From Helicoverpa zea (taxonomy: Eukaryota > Arthropoda > Insecta > Lepidoptera > Noctuidae): 64,000 nucleotides of DNA. The stretch lies in contig NC_061465.1 in NCBI RefSeq assembly GCF_022581195.2, positions 9,736,501 through 9,800,500 of the forward strand, read 5' to 3'. Below, piece after piece: positions 22,101 to 31,454 of the stretch; positions within the stretch are counted from its first letter, which is position 1; each line of letters starts with the position of its first letter. Made by a program: the position numbers and the translations under genes. The notes below the pieces were generated by a model. It worked only from the letters and a program-made list of their open reading frames with translations. It did no database searches and was not told the origin of the DNA.

Positions 22101-22221
22101 CACGTTCCATTAGGTCGTTAAGGCTGTATCCAGTTGAAGTCTTGCTTGAGGCGTTAAAAACAGTTCTAAACTTCGTACTTGTAGAGTTCATATTCAAACG
22201 CCGTGATGAGGTAAATAACAC
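17341..22221 (-). CDS. pol-env: BEL/Pao pol (RT, RNase H, integrase) fused in frame to an envelope-like protein
   Basis: A 1626-residue frame without stops. It begins inside the RT domain: the first codon of the open stretch is GTG, not an evident start, and the N-terminal part of RT is in the preceding frame. RT has YMDD at 141-144. The RNase H/Pao domain spans about 310-445, with CDASE (Asp317), LPRLELLGA (Glu362) and WTDS (Asp390). The integrase zinc motif has H-H near 626-631 and CIKC at about 661-664; the catalytic triad is Asp696, Asp762 (YSDNGTNF) and Glu815. A C-terminal integrase-tail domain (DUF5641-like) runs to about 985. The frame then continues without a stop into an envelope-like protein from about residue 1020. 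Such elements are normally expressed as a polyprotein cut by the element's protease; envelope would need its own transcript or start. The frame change at its 5' end is described separately. Confidence 0.93.
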   Translation of the reverse strand: MLFTSSRRLNMNSTSTKFRTVFNASSKTSTGYSLNDLMERGPNLQQDLQGLVLLWRTHKYVITSDVEKMFRQIIIREQDRALQTIVWRSIPDEPLSEYRLNTVTYGTKAAPFLAMRTLRQIALDHSEEYPLAAAALQSSFYMDDLLAGNDDKIQVKELQRQLIKVLQGAGMNLRKWSSNSPDIINDLPSNQTSSPLEFRDVESRKTLGLRWNPSTDTFSFHNKIDHKTNDNQKYTKRQLLSDISKIYDPLGWLSPLTIKAKIIFQQTWLSNLQWDDELPTDIHTGWHSLREDLKTIERFQIDRYLGDKQTYQLHGFCDASEKAYACAVYITTCDSKGEYTTRLVMAKTKLAPHNKQISLPRLELLGALLLSQLLKKISEIISVSTVNAWTDSMVVLGWLNGDVNRWKAFVANRVRQITEVIPPSQWHHVRSEDNAADCATRGLSATSLQEHKLWWAGPLWLNSPTSCQDTPSIKIETPLIEVKKSTNVNAALHHSENIIIKLLQNNSSLTRVNRIVGWISRFIARLRNCTSTQNADTLTTIELKTGQNIIIKTIQSLEFADDIYHLKKEGRVRSSSKISGLNPYLDQTGLLRIGGRLEQSSIAHSAKHPVIIPGKTRLTELIINQAHITTLHGGPRLTLSFIRQNFWIIGGIRVVKKIIRQCIKCRRFSQETSKQIMADLPRPRVNPSRPFTNTGVDFTGHVEVKANKGRGVKTTKGYIAVFVCLATKAVHLELVSDLSTPAFLAAFRRMAARRGTPRHVYSDNGTNFVGADKTLRQEYKAILDTIDTSFIKSINELGVTWHFNAPSWPSAGGLWESAVKSMKFHLKRVLGHQKLTYEEFITLLHQIEACMNSRPLCPLSEDPDDEVLTPGHFLVGDSLLVRPQTDPDNINLSARWHLVQTMNKQFWRKWSNTYLQHLQSRSKWRQPSENMKVDDIVVIKEDNMPPGKWAIGRIIEVHPGKDGFVRVVSVKTQHNVIKRPITKLVKLPVHNDSQRDQEHIPKGNQNQGQHRRVGGSKKTSMSNFIFLTLVAFMSILSPSMQQDINLFKITAIDESQNLYFDKISDLRHIKDEWKLVIYYNMTSYWQGLSAIKQYVTHVKSLCYVNTPHDSAVTQLQHEINEIEHYNNLLRYKNKRVRRGLLNGVGYLASSLFGVLDERFADQYRRDIEAITHNENHLQTLIKNQTLVIESEYNIIKRNEEIMNKQVSFIKDTLKNVTWEVGQVRLDNQNSNYLISSSLAASIILTNLRRMQDVLLNTVTDISHGYIDIHLFSPEQLEHQVNIISGQLHGDLALPTDINDIRQLYKLLKVFARVIENYLIIEVRVPLVSNEVYELNKIITVPVRERGRMRYVISPYQYIAFDLKKDTAFLLADHHLQTCISTQRDTILCSLDEPLYDLKIKSSICNIKLIVNDVTTNESPCLSLVAPCTADKWIKLHPQNSWLYSCCDKCMVRIFCATGTAVHSLKGTGIITLGQGCVIKGETFTIRSHNQFLSKMHQQMDIVEVPKTSILNTIINSSYIDSSIPVEDHQLIYNQLQKDIDQLKEKSSEQINAHDIHHYAATYILLASILIITCCAVYYWRRRKQGLPAPTIEEETIPHAVSTFSIDRGTSTSPITTQRFKVPTINV

Positions 22222-24713
22222 GTAGGCATTGACGTCACGTGGCTGCGCGACTCGCTCACGTTACTCATGTGGCCTAGTTGCAAATATTCGTCCATGAAAT
22301 TGCGGTATGCAGTTGATAAGGTGTCATTTTTAGACATTCTTTTTTCTAACTGTTTAAACTGCATGATAGCTCTTGACCTTGACGTTCCAAGGAGATTTTC
22401 GAATCCCTGCTTCATAGGAAGGGCTACTTGATATCTTCCAGAGTCTAAACGTTGAGTGGTCGTTTGATAGAAATCTTCACAATATTGATCTTGTTCAGAC
22501 AAGTTTGATGTGTTGTCTTGTATGCCCTCGATCTCCCAAAACTTAGATAAATCGTCCACTTCATTGATGACCACGTGACAGTTAAACGTTCTAACGTTGC
22601 CGGACAGTATCCATCCTAACCTTGTCTGTTGAGCGATGGGAGCCTGCAGTGGCCCCTTGATAAGTCCAGACATGATAATGTCGGAATAGACACTCGCATC
22701 CAGTAGTAGATCGATCGGTTTAGATACGTTATAGTGTGGGTCGGCGAGGTTGATGTTTTGTAAATGTGGCCATGATTGTTTGCAGAATGTGTTGTTTGGC
22801 AAGGGATTGATGACTCTTGATATGACGAGGGCTTGTGTCGTGAAGCTGTAGTCTTCATATATAGATTGACACTCGATAAAGACGATGCCTTTGCCACTTT
22901 TGGTGGTCGTGCCAATCCCCGAGACTGATGCATTAATATGTCGGCGCTGTAGTCCTAATGTCTGAGCTGCATTCTCTGAGATTAGAGATATTTGAGAGCC
23001 TTGATCCAAAAGTGCTCTAAGTGTCATAAAGTTGCCGTCAGCGGCCCTTACTCTCAGTGATACGGTTGTCAATAATATCTCTTCGTCATCCGCAGCAACG
23101 TGGTTAACACTAGGTGGCTTGTTGCTATGCGGTTTTGGTTGTCGATTGTCATTCGAGGTACTCGTAGAGGGCGAGGAAATAATTGCATTTTGTTGTGACC
23201 TAGATTGCAAAATGTCGTCGTGTATTATAGAATTATGATATTCATGGCAATATTTACATCGTTTCGTCGAATTACACGGCTTGCCATTATGCTTATACAA
23301 GCAATTTTGACATATGTCATTCTTAGCAATTGACGTCAGGCGTGTTTCCGGGCTCATGTTAAGGAACCGTTTACACTGGTACAAGTCGTGTTTGTCTTCA
23401 CATAATGCGCACTTTGGTGTGAATGTAACCCCAGCTTGATGAGGCTTGAATGATGGTCTTTTTTGAAAACCAGGCTTGAATGTTGGTTTAGATGAAAACG
23501 AAGGCTTTGGTTCGGTGTCTTTCTTTGTCAAGGGTTCGAGCGCAGTAAACTTGCTTTCAATGAATTTCATGAGTTCTTCAAATGACGGAAGCTCGCGAGG
23601 AGACTTGCGAGATTGCTTATAATCGGAATAGGTCTCTGGATCTAACTTCTTGCAAATTAAATGCACAATCAGAGGATCCCATGATGTCGTATCGACCCCA
23701 AGATTATGGATCGCATGTATACTCTCCATAGTAGTGTCATACAGGCGTTTTAATTCGAATGAAGACTGTCGGTGCACAGAAGGTTGTGATAGGAATATTT
23801 CGACCTGATTTGTGAATAGGATTTGGGTGTTGTTATAGCGATGCATGAGAAGATCTCTTGCCGTCTCGTAGTTTTCCGCAGATATGGTAAGATGTTGGAT
23901 GAGGCGCTCCGCCTCGCCGCGTAGTTTACCCTTTAAATATTGCATTTTCTGTGCATTGCTGATGCCATTATTGTTATGTATGGTCTCGTTAAAGAGATCG
24001 ATAAATGTTGGCCACTGCCTATAATTCCCAGAAAATACCGGGATGTCGATCTTGGGTGTCGATTGTTGGAGATGTGAAGTTGAACTCAATTTGCGATTTA
24101 ACTGTCGTTTAATTTTGTTGTACATATTTTCATATGTCATAAACTCGTCTTCGTAGTCGCGATCACTGCCTTCTAAGATGTTGTCGATGCGCATATGTAA
24201 TTCGTCGATTATACGCCAACGATGCTGAAGGTCCTTTAGTAGGTCTTCAATTTCCCATTTTTCCTCGATGTTATTGATGTCTGGACGCTTTATAACACGA
24301 GATAAAGCTCTAAAATATGTCCTTTGTTGTGAAAGAAGTTCTTCTACGGGGCCGCCTGGGTTGGTGCCACGGTCTTCACAGGTAAAATTATTGTCGAATG
24401 CTTTGCTAGAACCAGCACCGGTGGCAGCAAAAGGCGGTAATAACGGAGGGTAACTCGCGATCATTTTACGCTGTTTCTCGTAGAAGTCTTTAGTTTGTTG
24501 GAATATGTTATTGACGAAATACTCAGAATCGTCTTCCTGAGCCAATAGTTGTCTATGGTTCTGTTCAAACTCACCCCAAAATTGATCTAGGGCGGTAGTG
24601 CGTTTGTCGAGGTATTCCTTGGTTTTGCGGTTCGCGCTGTCCTTCGCGAAATTCAGCCCAACTCGATTGATGTCCTGAATCAACTCGTTTTGCCGCTGAA
24701 GAAGATGCTCCAT
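22194..24713 (-). CDS. gag-pro: BEL/Pao gag-protease polyprotein
   Basis: An 839-residue frame starting at an ATG about 300 nt after the 5' LTR. Residues 1-200 are charged and probably coiled-coil. About 220-390 match the DUF1759 gag domain of BEL/Pao elements (KIDIPVFSGNYRQWPTFIDL). Zinc knuckles lie at about 435-490 (CALCEDKHDLYQC, CQNC, CKYC). The retropepsin-like protease (DUF1758) follows with LLDQGSQISLIS, active Asp at about 570. The frame then enters the first part of RT, including YLPHH, and stops at 22194 before the main RT motifs. Gag packages the element RNA; the protease cuts the polyprotein. Domain order and length are normal for the group. It overlaps the next frame by 28 nt in a different register. 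Confidence 0.93.
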   Translation of the reverse strand: MEHLLQRQNELIQDINRVGLNFAKDSANRKTKEYLDKRTTALDQFWGEFEQNHRQLLAQEDDSEYFVNNIFQQTKDFYEKQRKMIASYPPLLPPFAATGAGSSKAFDNNFTCEDRGTNPGGPVEELLSQQRTYFRALSRVIKRPDINNIEEKWEIEDLLKDLQHRWRIIDELHMRIDNILEGSDRDYEDEFMTYENMYNKIKRQLNRKLSSTSHLQQSTPKIDIPVFSGNYRQWPTFIDLFNETIHNNNGISNAQKMQYLKGKLRGEAERLIQHLTISAENYETARDLLMHRYNNTQILFTNQVEIFLSQPSVHRQSSFELKRLYDTTMESIHAIHNLGVDTTSWDPLIVHLICKKLDPETYSDYKQSRKSPRELPSFEELMKFIESKFTALEPLTKKDTEPKPSFSSKPTFKPGFQKRPSFKPHQAGVTFTPKCALCEDKHDLYQCKRFLNMSPETRLTSIAKNDICQNCLYKHNGKPCNSTKRCKYCHEYHNSIIHDDILQSRSQQNAIISSPSTSTSNDNRQPKPHSNKPPSVNHVAADDEEILLTTVSLRVRAADGNFMTLRALLDQGSQISLISENAAQTLGLQRRHINASVSGIGTTTKSGKGIVFIECQSIYEDYSFTTQALVISRVINPLPNNTFCKQSWPHLQNINLADPHYNVSKPIDLLLDASVYSDIIMSGLIKGPLQAPIAQQTRLGWILSGNVRTFNCHVVINEVDDLSKFWEIEGIQDNTSNLSEQDQYCEDFYQTTTQRLDSGRYQVALPMKQGFENLLGTSRSRAIMQFKQLEKRMSKNDTLSTAYRNFMDEYLQLGHMSNVSESRSHVTSMPTCYLPHHGV

Positions 24714-24989
24714 GTCGAATGATAAATGTCAGGAATACTTTGAAGTACCGTGTCTGCTATCCTTATGCAGTATGTGCGCCCTTGTCTCAATTCAACCGGT
24801 GATTCTCGCTTGTGAGAGGCCAGTCAAACCGATTCGCTACTACACTTGGACAACGAAACACTGCAACCACACTTGAATGTCACTTTTCCGAAGGATTTGT
24901 CGATGTCGATGATAATGTCCAAAGTTGATAATGTCAAGTAACGCGACGCCTATTACACGAACAGGGTACGAGGGAATGATAAGCCGGGA

Positions 24990-25008
24990 AATCCGGCTCG
25001 AAGGACCA
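24990..25008 (-). other. Primer binding site for tRNA-Tyr
   Basis: On the plus strand these 19 bases read as the 3' end of a tRNA ending in CCA (AATCCGGCTCGAAGGACCA). I recognise this as the 3' end of eukaryotic tRNA-Tyr. It lies 5 nt from the 5' LTR, the correct place for first-strand priming. Confidence 0.8.
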
Positions 25009-25013
25009 TTAAA

Positions 25014-25187
25014 TGTAGTGATCTCTACATTTAGTGATAGGATAATTGATAGGAAGTCAAAGGTGATAGAAAATGTCGAGATGTAGGGGAAAAGGTATTG
25101 TCAATGAAAACGACCGATTCCGCCGAGTGGCTAATTTGCACTGTTTTATTAATTATAGTGTCGAAACATGATACGATGACTCGTACA
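25014..25187 (-). repeat. 5' LTR of the BEL/Pao element
   Basis: 174 bp, identical to 17102-17275. As the upstream LTR in the sense direction it should hold the promoter. I see no strong TATA box. Confidence 0.95.
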
Positions 25188-25192
25188 TTACC

Positions 25193-26198
25193 CTTGTGAA
25201 CAGTTCAATGACATCACGCTCGTTTTCCTGACCCGATTGTTGACCGATAATAAATTGAAATGGAACTCAAAAATATTTTTCATTAATTTTTTCCAATGAT
25301 CAACCGCGCAGAAGCGTAGGTAGATTGCGATAACCAAACCGGCAGCAATATTCGGACATTAAAAAAACAGTTACAAAATGCTTTTAAAAATCCAAAATCA
25401 TTTAATTTTAAAGGATACCTTGTCCCCAATAATTAACTTGCAAGTTTTTGGCAAGATACAGAAGCGGCTCGCCTTTATCGAATGTTTATAATCCCAGTTA
25501 AAAATTATAATTCACTCCTTGACCGTTTTAATGCACCTTGAAGAAAAAACGTGTACACAGATGTAACGGAAGGAACTTTATGAACAAAAACCTTCTTCGT
25601 TAGTCGGGTAAAGTGACTTTCATTTATTTCCTTGTCATATTAGAATATTCGTGAGCAGCTAGAATATAAATTAGATAGTTTTTCTGGAACAAATATCTAG
25701 TTATTTTTTACGGTGATAAGAAGACTAGCTTTTCACATCCGCGTTCCGAGGGAACCACTTCCTATATCCAGAAAAAAAATAGTAAAAAAATGTAGTATAG
25801 GTATATATTCTACTACGTATACTCTATTCCATATTGCTGATAAGTCTCATTCAATTTGCTACAGAAATAATTTTAAAATACCATTTCTAACTCTTAGGTC
25901 TTTGTTCATTTGGTTTCATTACACCCTTAGAAAGCATGTTACCCTCAATATCCAGTGTTGTACCTAGTTTAACAAAGACAGGGTTACAATCTCCCTATAC
26001 GCTGTTCTCAGGAAACAAGCGATTCGGACAAGCTTGACTGAATTAGTTCAACACTACGTTCGCCTTTGTGAGACAGGTCGACATGTCTGTCTAACGTCCA
26101 TTTGAGTTGTACGAAGTGCTACAGTACTAAGGAACATAGGTTTGTTAGGTACAGTATGGTTCGATGCTAGTCAATGTTTAACGGCCGCCGTGCGTATA
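25193..26198. other. No gene recognised
   Basis: AT-rich sequence between two insertions. A short Helitron-like word ('gttccgagggaaccacttcc') is seen near 25742. Confidence 0.4.
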
Positions 26199-27368
26199 TT
26201 CTATCTACTTAACTATGGCCTGATAACATCTATAAAAGATGATTAAAGCTGCATCCGTTTCAGGTGGTTTGGCTTTGGCACTTGCGCTGATGGCTAACAA
26301 GGCCTATACGGGAGCGACATCGCCGGTCGCAACGTCCGCAGACGAATTGAGTTCCTGGTGATGTTGGAGGCTGTGCCATTCGTTGGTGACGTAGATCGCG
26401 TTTTTTGGAGAGCAGATCGAACCAGGCACTGTCATGCGCGACCACTCCATCGGATATTTTTTTCCTCCAACTATCACGGTCATCAGAGAGTTTTTCCCAG
26501 ATGTTCGGGTCGATTTTAAACGATACCATGTCGCGTTTAACGCTATCTTTAAATCGCAACAATGGCCGCCCAACTGGTCGCTTGGCATCTGATATTTGGC
26601 CGAGGAGAGTTTGTCTTGGCAAACGAGAAGGTTCCATCCGCTGCACATGCCCTAGCCAGCGCAATCTTCTTTGTTTAAGAAGTGCGGTTATGCTAGGTAT
26701 GCACGCCATACTAAGCACCTTCTCGTTTGTTACTCGATCCTTCCAAGAAATATCCAAAATGCGCCGGAGACAGCGCATATGGAAGTTGTTTAATCTCCGC
26801 TCCTGTTTAGCATACGATGTCCAGGTCTCCGCGCCATACAAGAGTATGGATAAGATGCATGTCTGGTAGATAATAATCTTAGTCTTAACTGTTAGATATT
26901 TGTTGTGCCAAACTCTTGCGCTCAGCTTCCCGAACATCGTAGAGGCCTTACCGATGCGGCTGTTTATTTCGGCGTCCAGGCAAAGGTTATTTGTGACTGT
27001 GGATCCCAGGTAGCAGAAGTTTTTAACAACCTCCAGTGGTGAACCATCCAGTGAGATTGTGGGTATCTCAGTAATCCCCTGCGTCATAATTACCGTCTTC
27101 CTTTCGTTGATTGACATAGAGAATTGCTTACAAGCTTTATTAAACCTATCCAGCATTTCCTGAAGTTGCGATGGGCTTGAAGCAACAAATGCTGCATCAT
27201 CCGCAAACAGTAAGCTATCAACGATAATATCCTGGCGATGTTTTTTGGATTTAAGGAGCGAAATATTGAAGAGCTTACCATCCACCCTGGTGTGAAGGTG
27301 TATGCCTTGTTGATTATCTCCGAACGCAACTTTGAGAAGTACAGAGAAAAATATTTTCTATCTACTTA
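26199..27368 (-). mobile_element. 5'-truncated APE-type LINE with 13-bp target duplication
   Basis: TTCTATCTACTTA occurs exactly at 26199-26211 and again at 27356-27368, bracketing 26212-27355. Inside, on the minus strand, is the C-terminal third of a LINE polymerase. The reading frame is open back to about 27353, so the copy was cut off inside the RT palm during insertion. The 3' end on the minus strand has only a short UTR and no poly(A). Confidence 0.9.
26260..27352 (-). CDS. LINE reverse transcriptase, C-terminal part (truncated)
   Basis: The open frame holds the RT active site (FADD, near 27190-27205), FCYLGSTV, the LLYGAETW segment, the GRPLLRFKDSVKRDM stretch found after RT in many insect LINEs, and a C-terminal Cys/His finger (CGRCDRRC then H and C). 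Translation can be read in frame upstream of the non-ATG codon at 27285 to the truncation point, so there is no genuine start; the missing part would carry the apurinic endonuclease and the first RT motifs. No stop or frameshift occurs within the retained part. The clade (RTE-, CR1- or I-like) cannot be settled by eye. Confidence 0.85.
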
Positions 27369-27624
27369 TGTGTAGTGTATTGTTAGTGTGTAGTATTTGC
27401 ATATTAGAGAGAGAATTTTGATACTAGCCACATACAAGTATCGTATACCTATCTCTAGTAAGCAAGACGGTAATATATTTTGATATGGATAAATGAATAA
27501 AGTTATGGATAACTATGGATGCTGTGAGTGATATTTTTTGATCAACAGCTTTTATTCCCTTTTAAATGTTAAGAGTCGGTTTGTTCACTGTAACGAGTGA
27601 ATATAAACGCATAAGGTCCGATTT

Positions 27625-27764
27625 GAAAAGTCTATAGACTTTAGGCCTGATAGGCCCTTTATCGAAGCAGGTCATAGGCTAGATACTTTTTTTTGCAGAC
27701 GTAGTAGTAGGTTTATACGGAGTAATTTCCCCGGTACAGGGGTAAATCCGCGGACAGAAGCTAG
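27625..27764 (+). repeat. Helitron-like 3' fragment
   Basis: It ends in 'ggtaaatccgcggacagaag' followed by CTAG (27761-27764) and T. The 5' end is not identifiable. Confidence 0.55.
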
Positions 27765-29370
27765 TTCAATTATAAAAAAGATGGTTACTCTTTACTCAGG
27801 TCACGAATATGTGCTAATAAAGAATTGAGTATTGTGTATGTTCATAGATTTTTTATTTCTTTGTCACGTGGGTGTGTTTAACACCTTTTTGCTATAGTAA
27901 AGTAAACAATACATTATCTAAGTTTATTGCAGAACAAGTTTTAAACATTATGCAACGCTGAGGCAGTGGTCTTAAATGCTTAACGTTATTGTTATTGAAT
28001 AGAGAAATTTTATACTTAGGCGCAATGTAAATATGGTATGCAAATTACTACAGAATGCGAGGTTGTGAATAAATGTAAGAATTAGGTGTTGGTTTATGTG
28101 TGAAGAAATAGATAGTTTTCTGCATAAATATGCTTTTAGAGGGAATATAAGATTAAGAATGTAATAAGGCTTTCTCATGAAGAAGTTTGTATGACATTTT
28201 ACAGAATATACAACCTATAAAGTAAACATGACAATATTGTTGATAAATAATCTTTACAAATATTTATTTTGTATGTTGAAGAGAAACTACTAGGTATTCC
28301 CATCTCTTAAAAGATTGAAGTCTTAAAACTATTTTTTTTTTATTAACGTCAGATTGGTAAACATCAGATTTTAATTTTAAAAATATGTTCGTGTAAGAAT
28401 TTTAAATAGCGCGGAGAATACTTACTTGTTTTAAAATGGCAAATTAATTTACCTGCATAGTAAATAATAACGATGGTGAGTTATATTCTCTGTAACATTA
28501 ATTGAAAAACGGCATAAAATATACCTACGACTGACATAAGGATTACACGACAAAAATAAGAATGACGCAGCTTCCAGCCGTCTTACAAAACCTTTTAAAG
28601 TAATAAAACATACTTTCGTAACTTATCCGTTTATTTGAACAAGTTTCCTTAAAGAAAAACGAGTTCCAAGAAATCTCGGGTTCAGTTTTAGGGGAAACTA
28701 GCTTTGGGACAGATGTCGTGACCTCATTACAAGAAGGTTAGAAAACAGCAAGCAGTTTACATTTATTAAAAAAAATAAAAAAATATTTTCTTGAAGATAA
28801 ATGAAGATTATTCTTGTAAGAATTAATCTAGGTAAAAAGTTGACTAACCTTAATCTATTGTGTAATGTTGCGCAACAAAAGTAAGAAATTATAAAAAAAA
28901 TAAAAGAAATAAGTAGCTCGGTACGAAATTCCTGGTTCTCATTCCCTTCTGCGTTACTAAAGTACTAAGTTACGTTTAAGCAACTCAGTAAAAAATAAAC
29001 GACCACTTCAAATTATACCGAATCGGCAGTTTTTCAGTTTAGGCAATACGTGTTCTAACATTTCTTCAGGATTTATAAACGAGAAAAACCATCGGTACCT
29101 AGGTATATTGCGAAATTACGCTTTTTATACCGAGCCGTTCAACTAGGCGTGAATTGTAAAAACGCTGACAAAATAGTAATAAAATGGTCATAAACTGAGA
29201 CTTTCTTGTTAAAAGCATCTAAAATTGAAAGTAGGGTGAGTCTTTTTATTTTTAACGTAAAAAAGATCTCTTTAAAAGTCTTATATATTATATACAACAT
29301 GTAACTTAATTAACGCACATCCTGAAATTAGTTTGTTCAGAATCGTTTACTGAATCGATTTATATCATTT
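27765..29370. other. No feature recognised
   Basis: 1.6 kb of very AT-rich DNA. Open frames are low-complexity, and I see no bounded repeat. Confidence 0.45.
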
Positions 29371-29590
29371 TTTAACCCCCGACGCAAAAACGACGGGGTG
29401 TTATAAGTTTGACGTGTCTGTGTGTGTGTGTGTGTGTGTATGTGGCATCGTAGCTCCCAAACGGATGATCCGATTGTAATGCGGTTTTTTTTGTTTGAAA
29501 GGTATGTCATTCGGGAGTGTTCTTAGCTATGTTTGGTGGAAATCGGTTCAGGTCTTCAAGGTCATCAGCTCGTTTGTTAGGTGTGATAGG
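29371..29590 (+). repeat. Dispersed repeat A
   Basis: A plus-strand copy of the repeat at 1-232: 'aacccccgacgcaaaaacg', a (TG)n run at 29417-29439, then a unique part ending GTTAGGTGTGA. The two are in opposite orientation 29 kb apart. Confidence 0.75.
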
Positions 29591-30077
29591 AATGTTACAC
29601 GCTCAGTTTACTTGCAAGCATATGTGGGATCAGAAATTTGAAACACTAATGTCTTCTGGAACCACTGAGCTGGTCTGCTGTTAGGACACGAAGATAGGAG
29701 ACGTAACCCTGAACTGCCTTTTAGTAAACCCATCGAGTTTGGGCTCGTTGAATTTATCTTGACTAGCTCTCTTCATTTTTCTAATTGACTAGAACCTGAT
29801 GCTGGAAATAGGATGTGGCGGATGAAACCCTGGAATGCCGGAATGAAACGGATAAACCGATTTATATGTATTTTTGCTGAAAGTCTAAAATGACCAAAGG
29901 TTAATCTTTATTGTTTCTCAATCTGTGCAATTCTCCCAGAGCCAGTTTGTCATGAGGATTGTTAAACAGCTTCCTTTAGCCGAGATCGCATATAGCGACC
30001 ACATCTTAAAATAAAAGAAATTAAATGAAAGAAGGAAAAATTAAGGAGCTCCTTCAAAAAGCATGAAATAAAATTAA

Positions 30078-30566
30078 ATTATAAATTTTAAAAAACCCCC
30101 GACCCAAAAAAGCACGCAATTATTATGACAAAAGGTTAAAAACGCTAAACCCTAAAAAAGCAAAAAATAACTTTTAACACTACGTAAGTACCAACTAAAG
30201 CATGTCAGACTAAACTAAATTTTGACGTGTCGGGGGACCGCTTTTTACCTTTAAAAATACTACATTAATCAAATGATACCTACTTAATTACAACATTCGT
30301 ATAAAAAAACACGTATCTAAACAAAATTATATAAAAAGTTATAAGAAGTATATATAATGTAGTAGTATATAATTACTTCTAACGTTAAGCTAATAAATTA
30401 GAGCGGTCCCCCGACACGACAAAATTTAGTTTAGTCTGACATGCTTTAGTTGGTACTTACGTAGTGTTAAAAGTTATTTTTTGCTTTTTTAGGGTTTAGC
30501 GTTTTTAACCTTTTGTCATAATAATTGCGTGCTTTTTTGGGTCGGGGGTTTTTTAAAATTTATAAT
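30078..30566. mobile_element. Foldback element with 164-bp arms
   Basis: The left arm is 30078-30241, the right arm 30403-30566 and the spacer 161 bp. By eye the right arm is the reverse complement of the left with a single difference (near 30226/30418). The outer part of the arms begins with the CCCCCGACCC word related to repeat A, and the inner part ends with CGTGTCGGGGG. It has no coding capacity. A transcript across it would form a hairpin long enough for Dicer-2. Confidence 0.85.
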
Positions 30567-31454
30567 AATATAGGTAATATTTTATCCCAAAAATAATTAA
30601 AACTACGGAAATTATTGTCATATTAACCCTGTACAGTCAAAACAAATTCAAATAGACCGTAACTCAAAGTAATAAGACTTCGTGTATTGTCGGCTTTTTC
30701 CGTAGTTTCGTTATGTTGTGTCGAGTCGAGCGGCGCGCGGCGCATGTTAAATTAAAAATTCAGTGTATGTATTATGATTATAACATAATATTCTAATTAG
30801 GGTGTTTGAGGGTGTGCGTTAATTACGTTACATGTTGTATATTCTCTAAAATAATAAATATATCTCTTTAAAAGTCTTATATGTTATATATATTCTATAT
30901 CTTGCTTTGATAAGTTTATGAATAAGAGCTTAAGTACCCATTGTTATGTCTACCTCACGGGTTTGTCCTTTTCCTTAAAGTATGGTGGGGCCAACTACGG
31001 ACTTATCCGATCTGTCATGATTATTGCAGTCATTGGCACTACAGCATTCAACAACCAATGTTCGATACTTTGCCGGCATTTTAAGAAACTATATTCTAAA
31101 TACTGCATAATTAAACGTAAACTTTAATTATGCAGTATTAGCAAACTATTTATATTTTACACAGCTAAAATTACCACGCCAAAAATATTACCAATTAATA
31201 TTCTATTTTGAAATAAGAATTATATTTTTTTACTTTCTTAAACGGCGACTGCAAACCTCATTGCTAACCACAATCTGAAACATGGTTCTTGCAAAACATT
31301 TACATAATGCGTCCAATGGACCGTCACCTTAATCATTTGCCAATAGCCCACCAAAACTATTGGTTGGTATCGAAACATCTCACAGCCGAGCAAAAAGCAT
31401 CAGGCCCGACACTTACTTTCACTAAGCCACTATTATATTCTTTTTTTTTTGCAG
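30567..31454. other. AT-rich stretch with a small GC-rich core
   Basis: Mostly AT-rich. Near 30720-30745 there is a CpG-rich patch (GTCGAGTCGAGCGGCGCGCG) followed by TTCAGTG, an arthropod initiator-like word, at about 30758-30765. This could be a promoter some 700 bp before the candidate exon at 31455, but nothing proves it. Confidence 0.25.

Larger units (their letters stand above)
17097..25192 (-). mobile_element. Complete BEL/Pao LTR retrotransposon with envelope-like gene
   Basis: The element proper is 17102-25187, read on the minus strand, flanked by the 5-bp duplication TTACC (17097-17101 and 25188-25192). Order in the sense direction: 5' LTR (25014-25187), tRNA primer site, gag-protease frame (24713-22194), RT-RNase H-integrase-envelope frame (22221-17341), short purine-rich tract, 3' LTR (17102-17275). 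The two LTRs are identical base for base, so the insertion is recent or the LTRs were homogenised. This gene order and the protein motifs are those of the BEL/Pao group (ICTV Belpaoviridae). The only break I see in coding capacity is a one-frame change between the two long frames. Confidence 0.95.
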
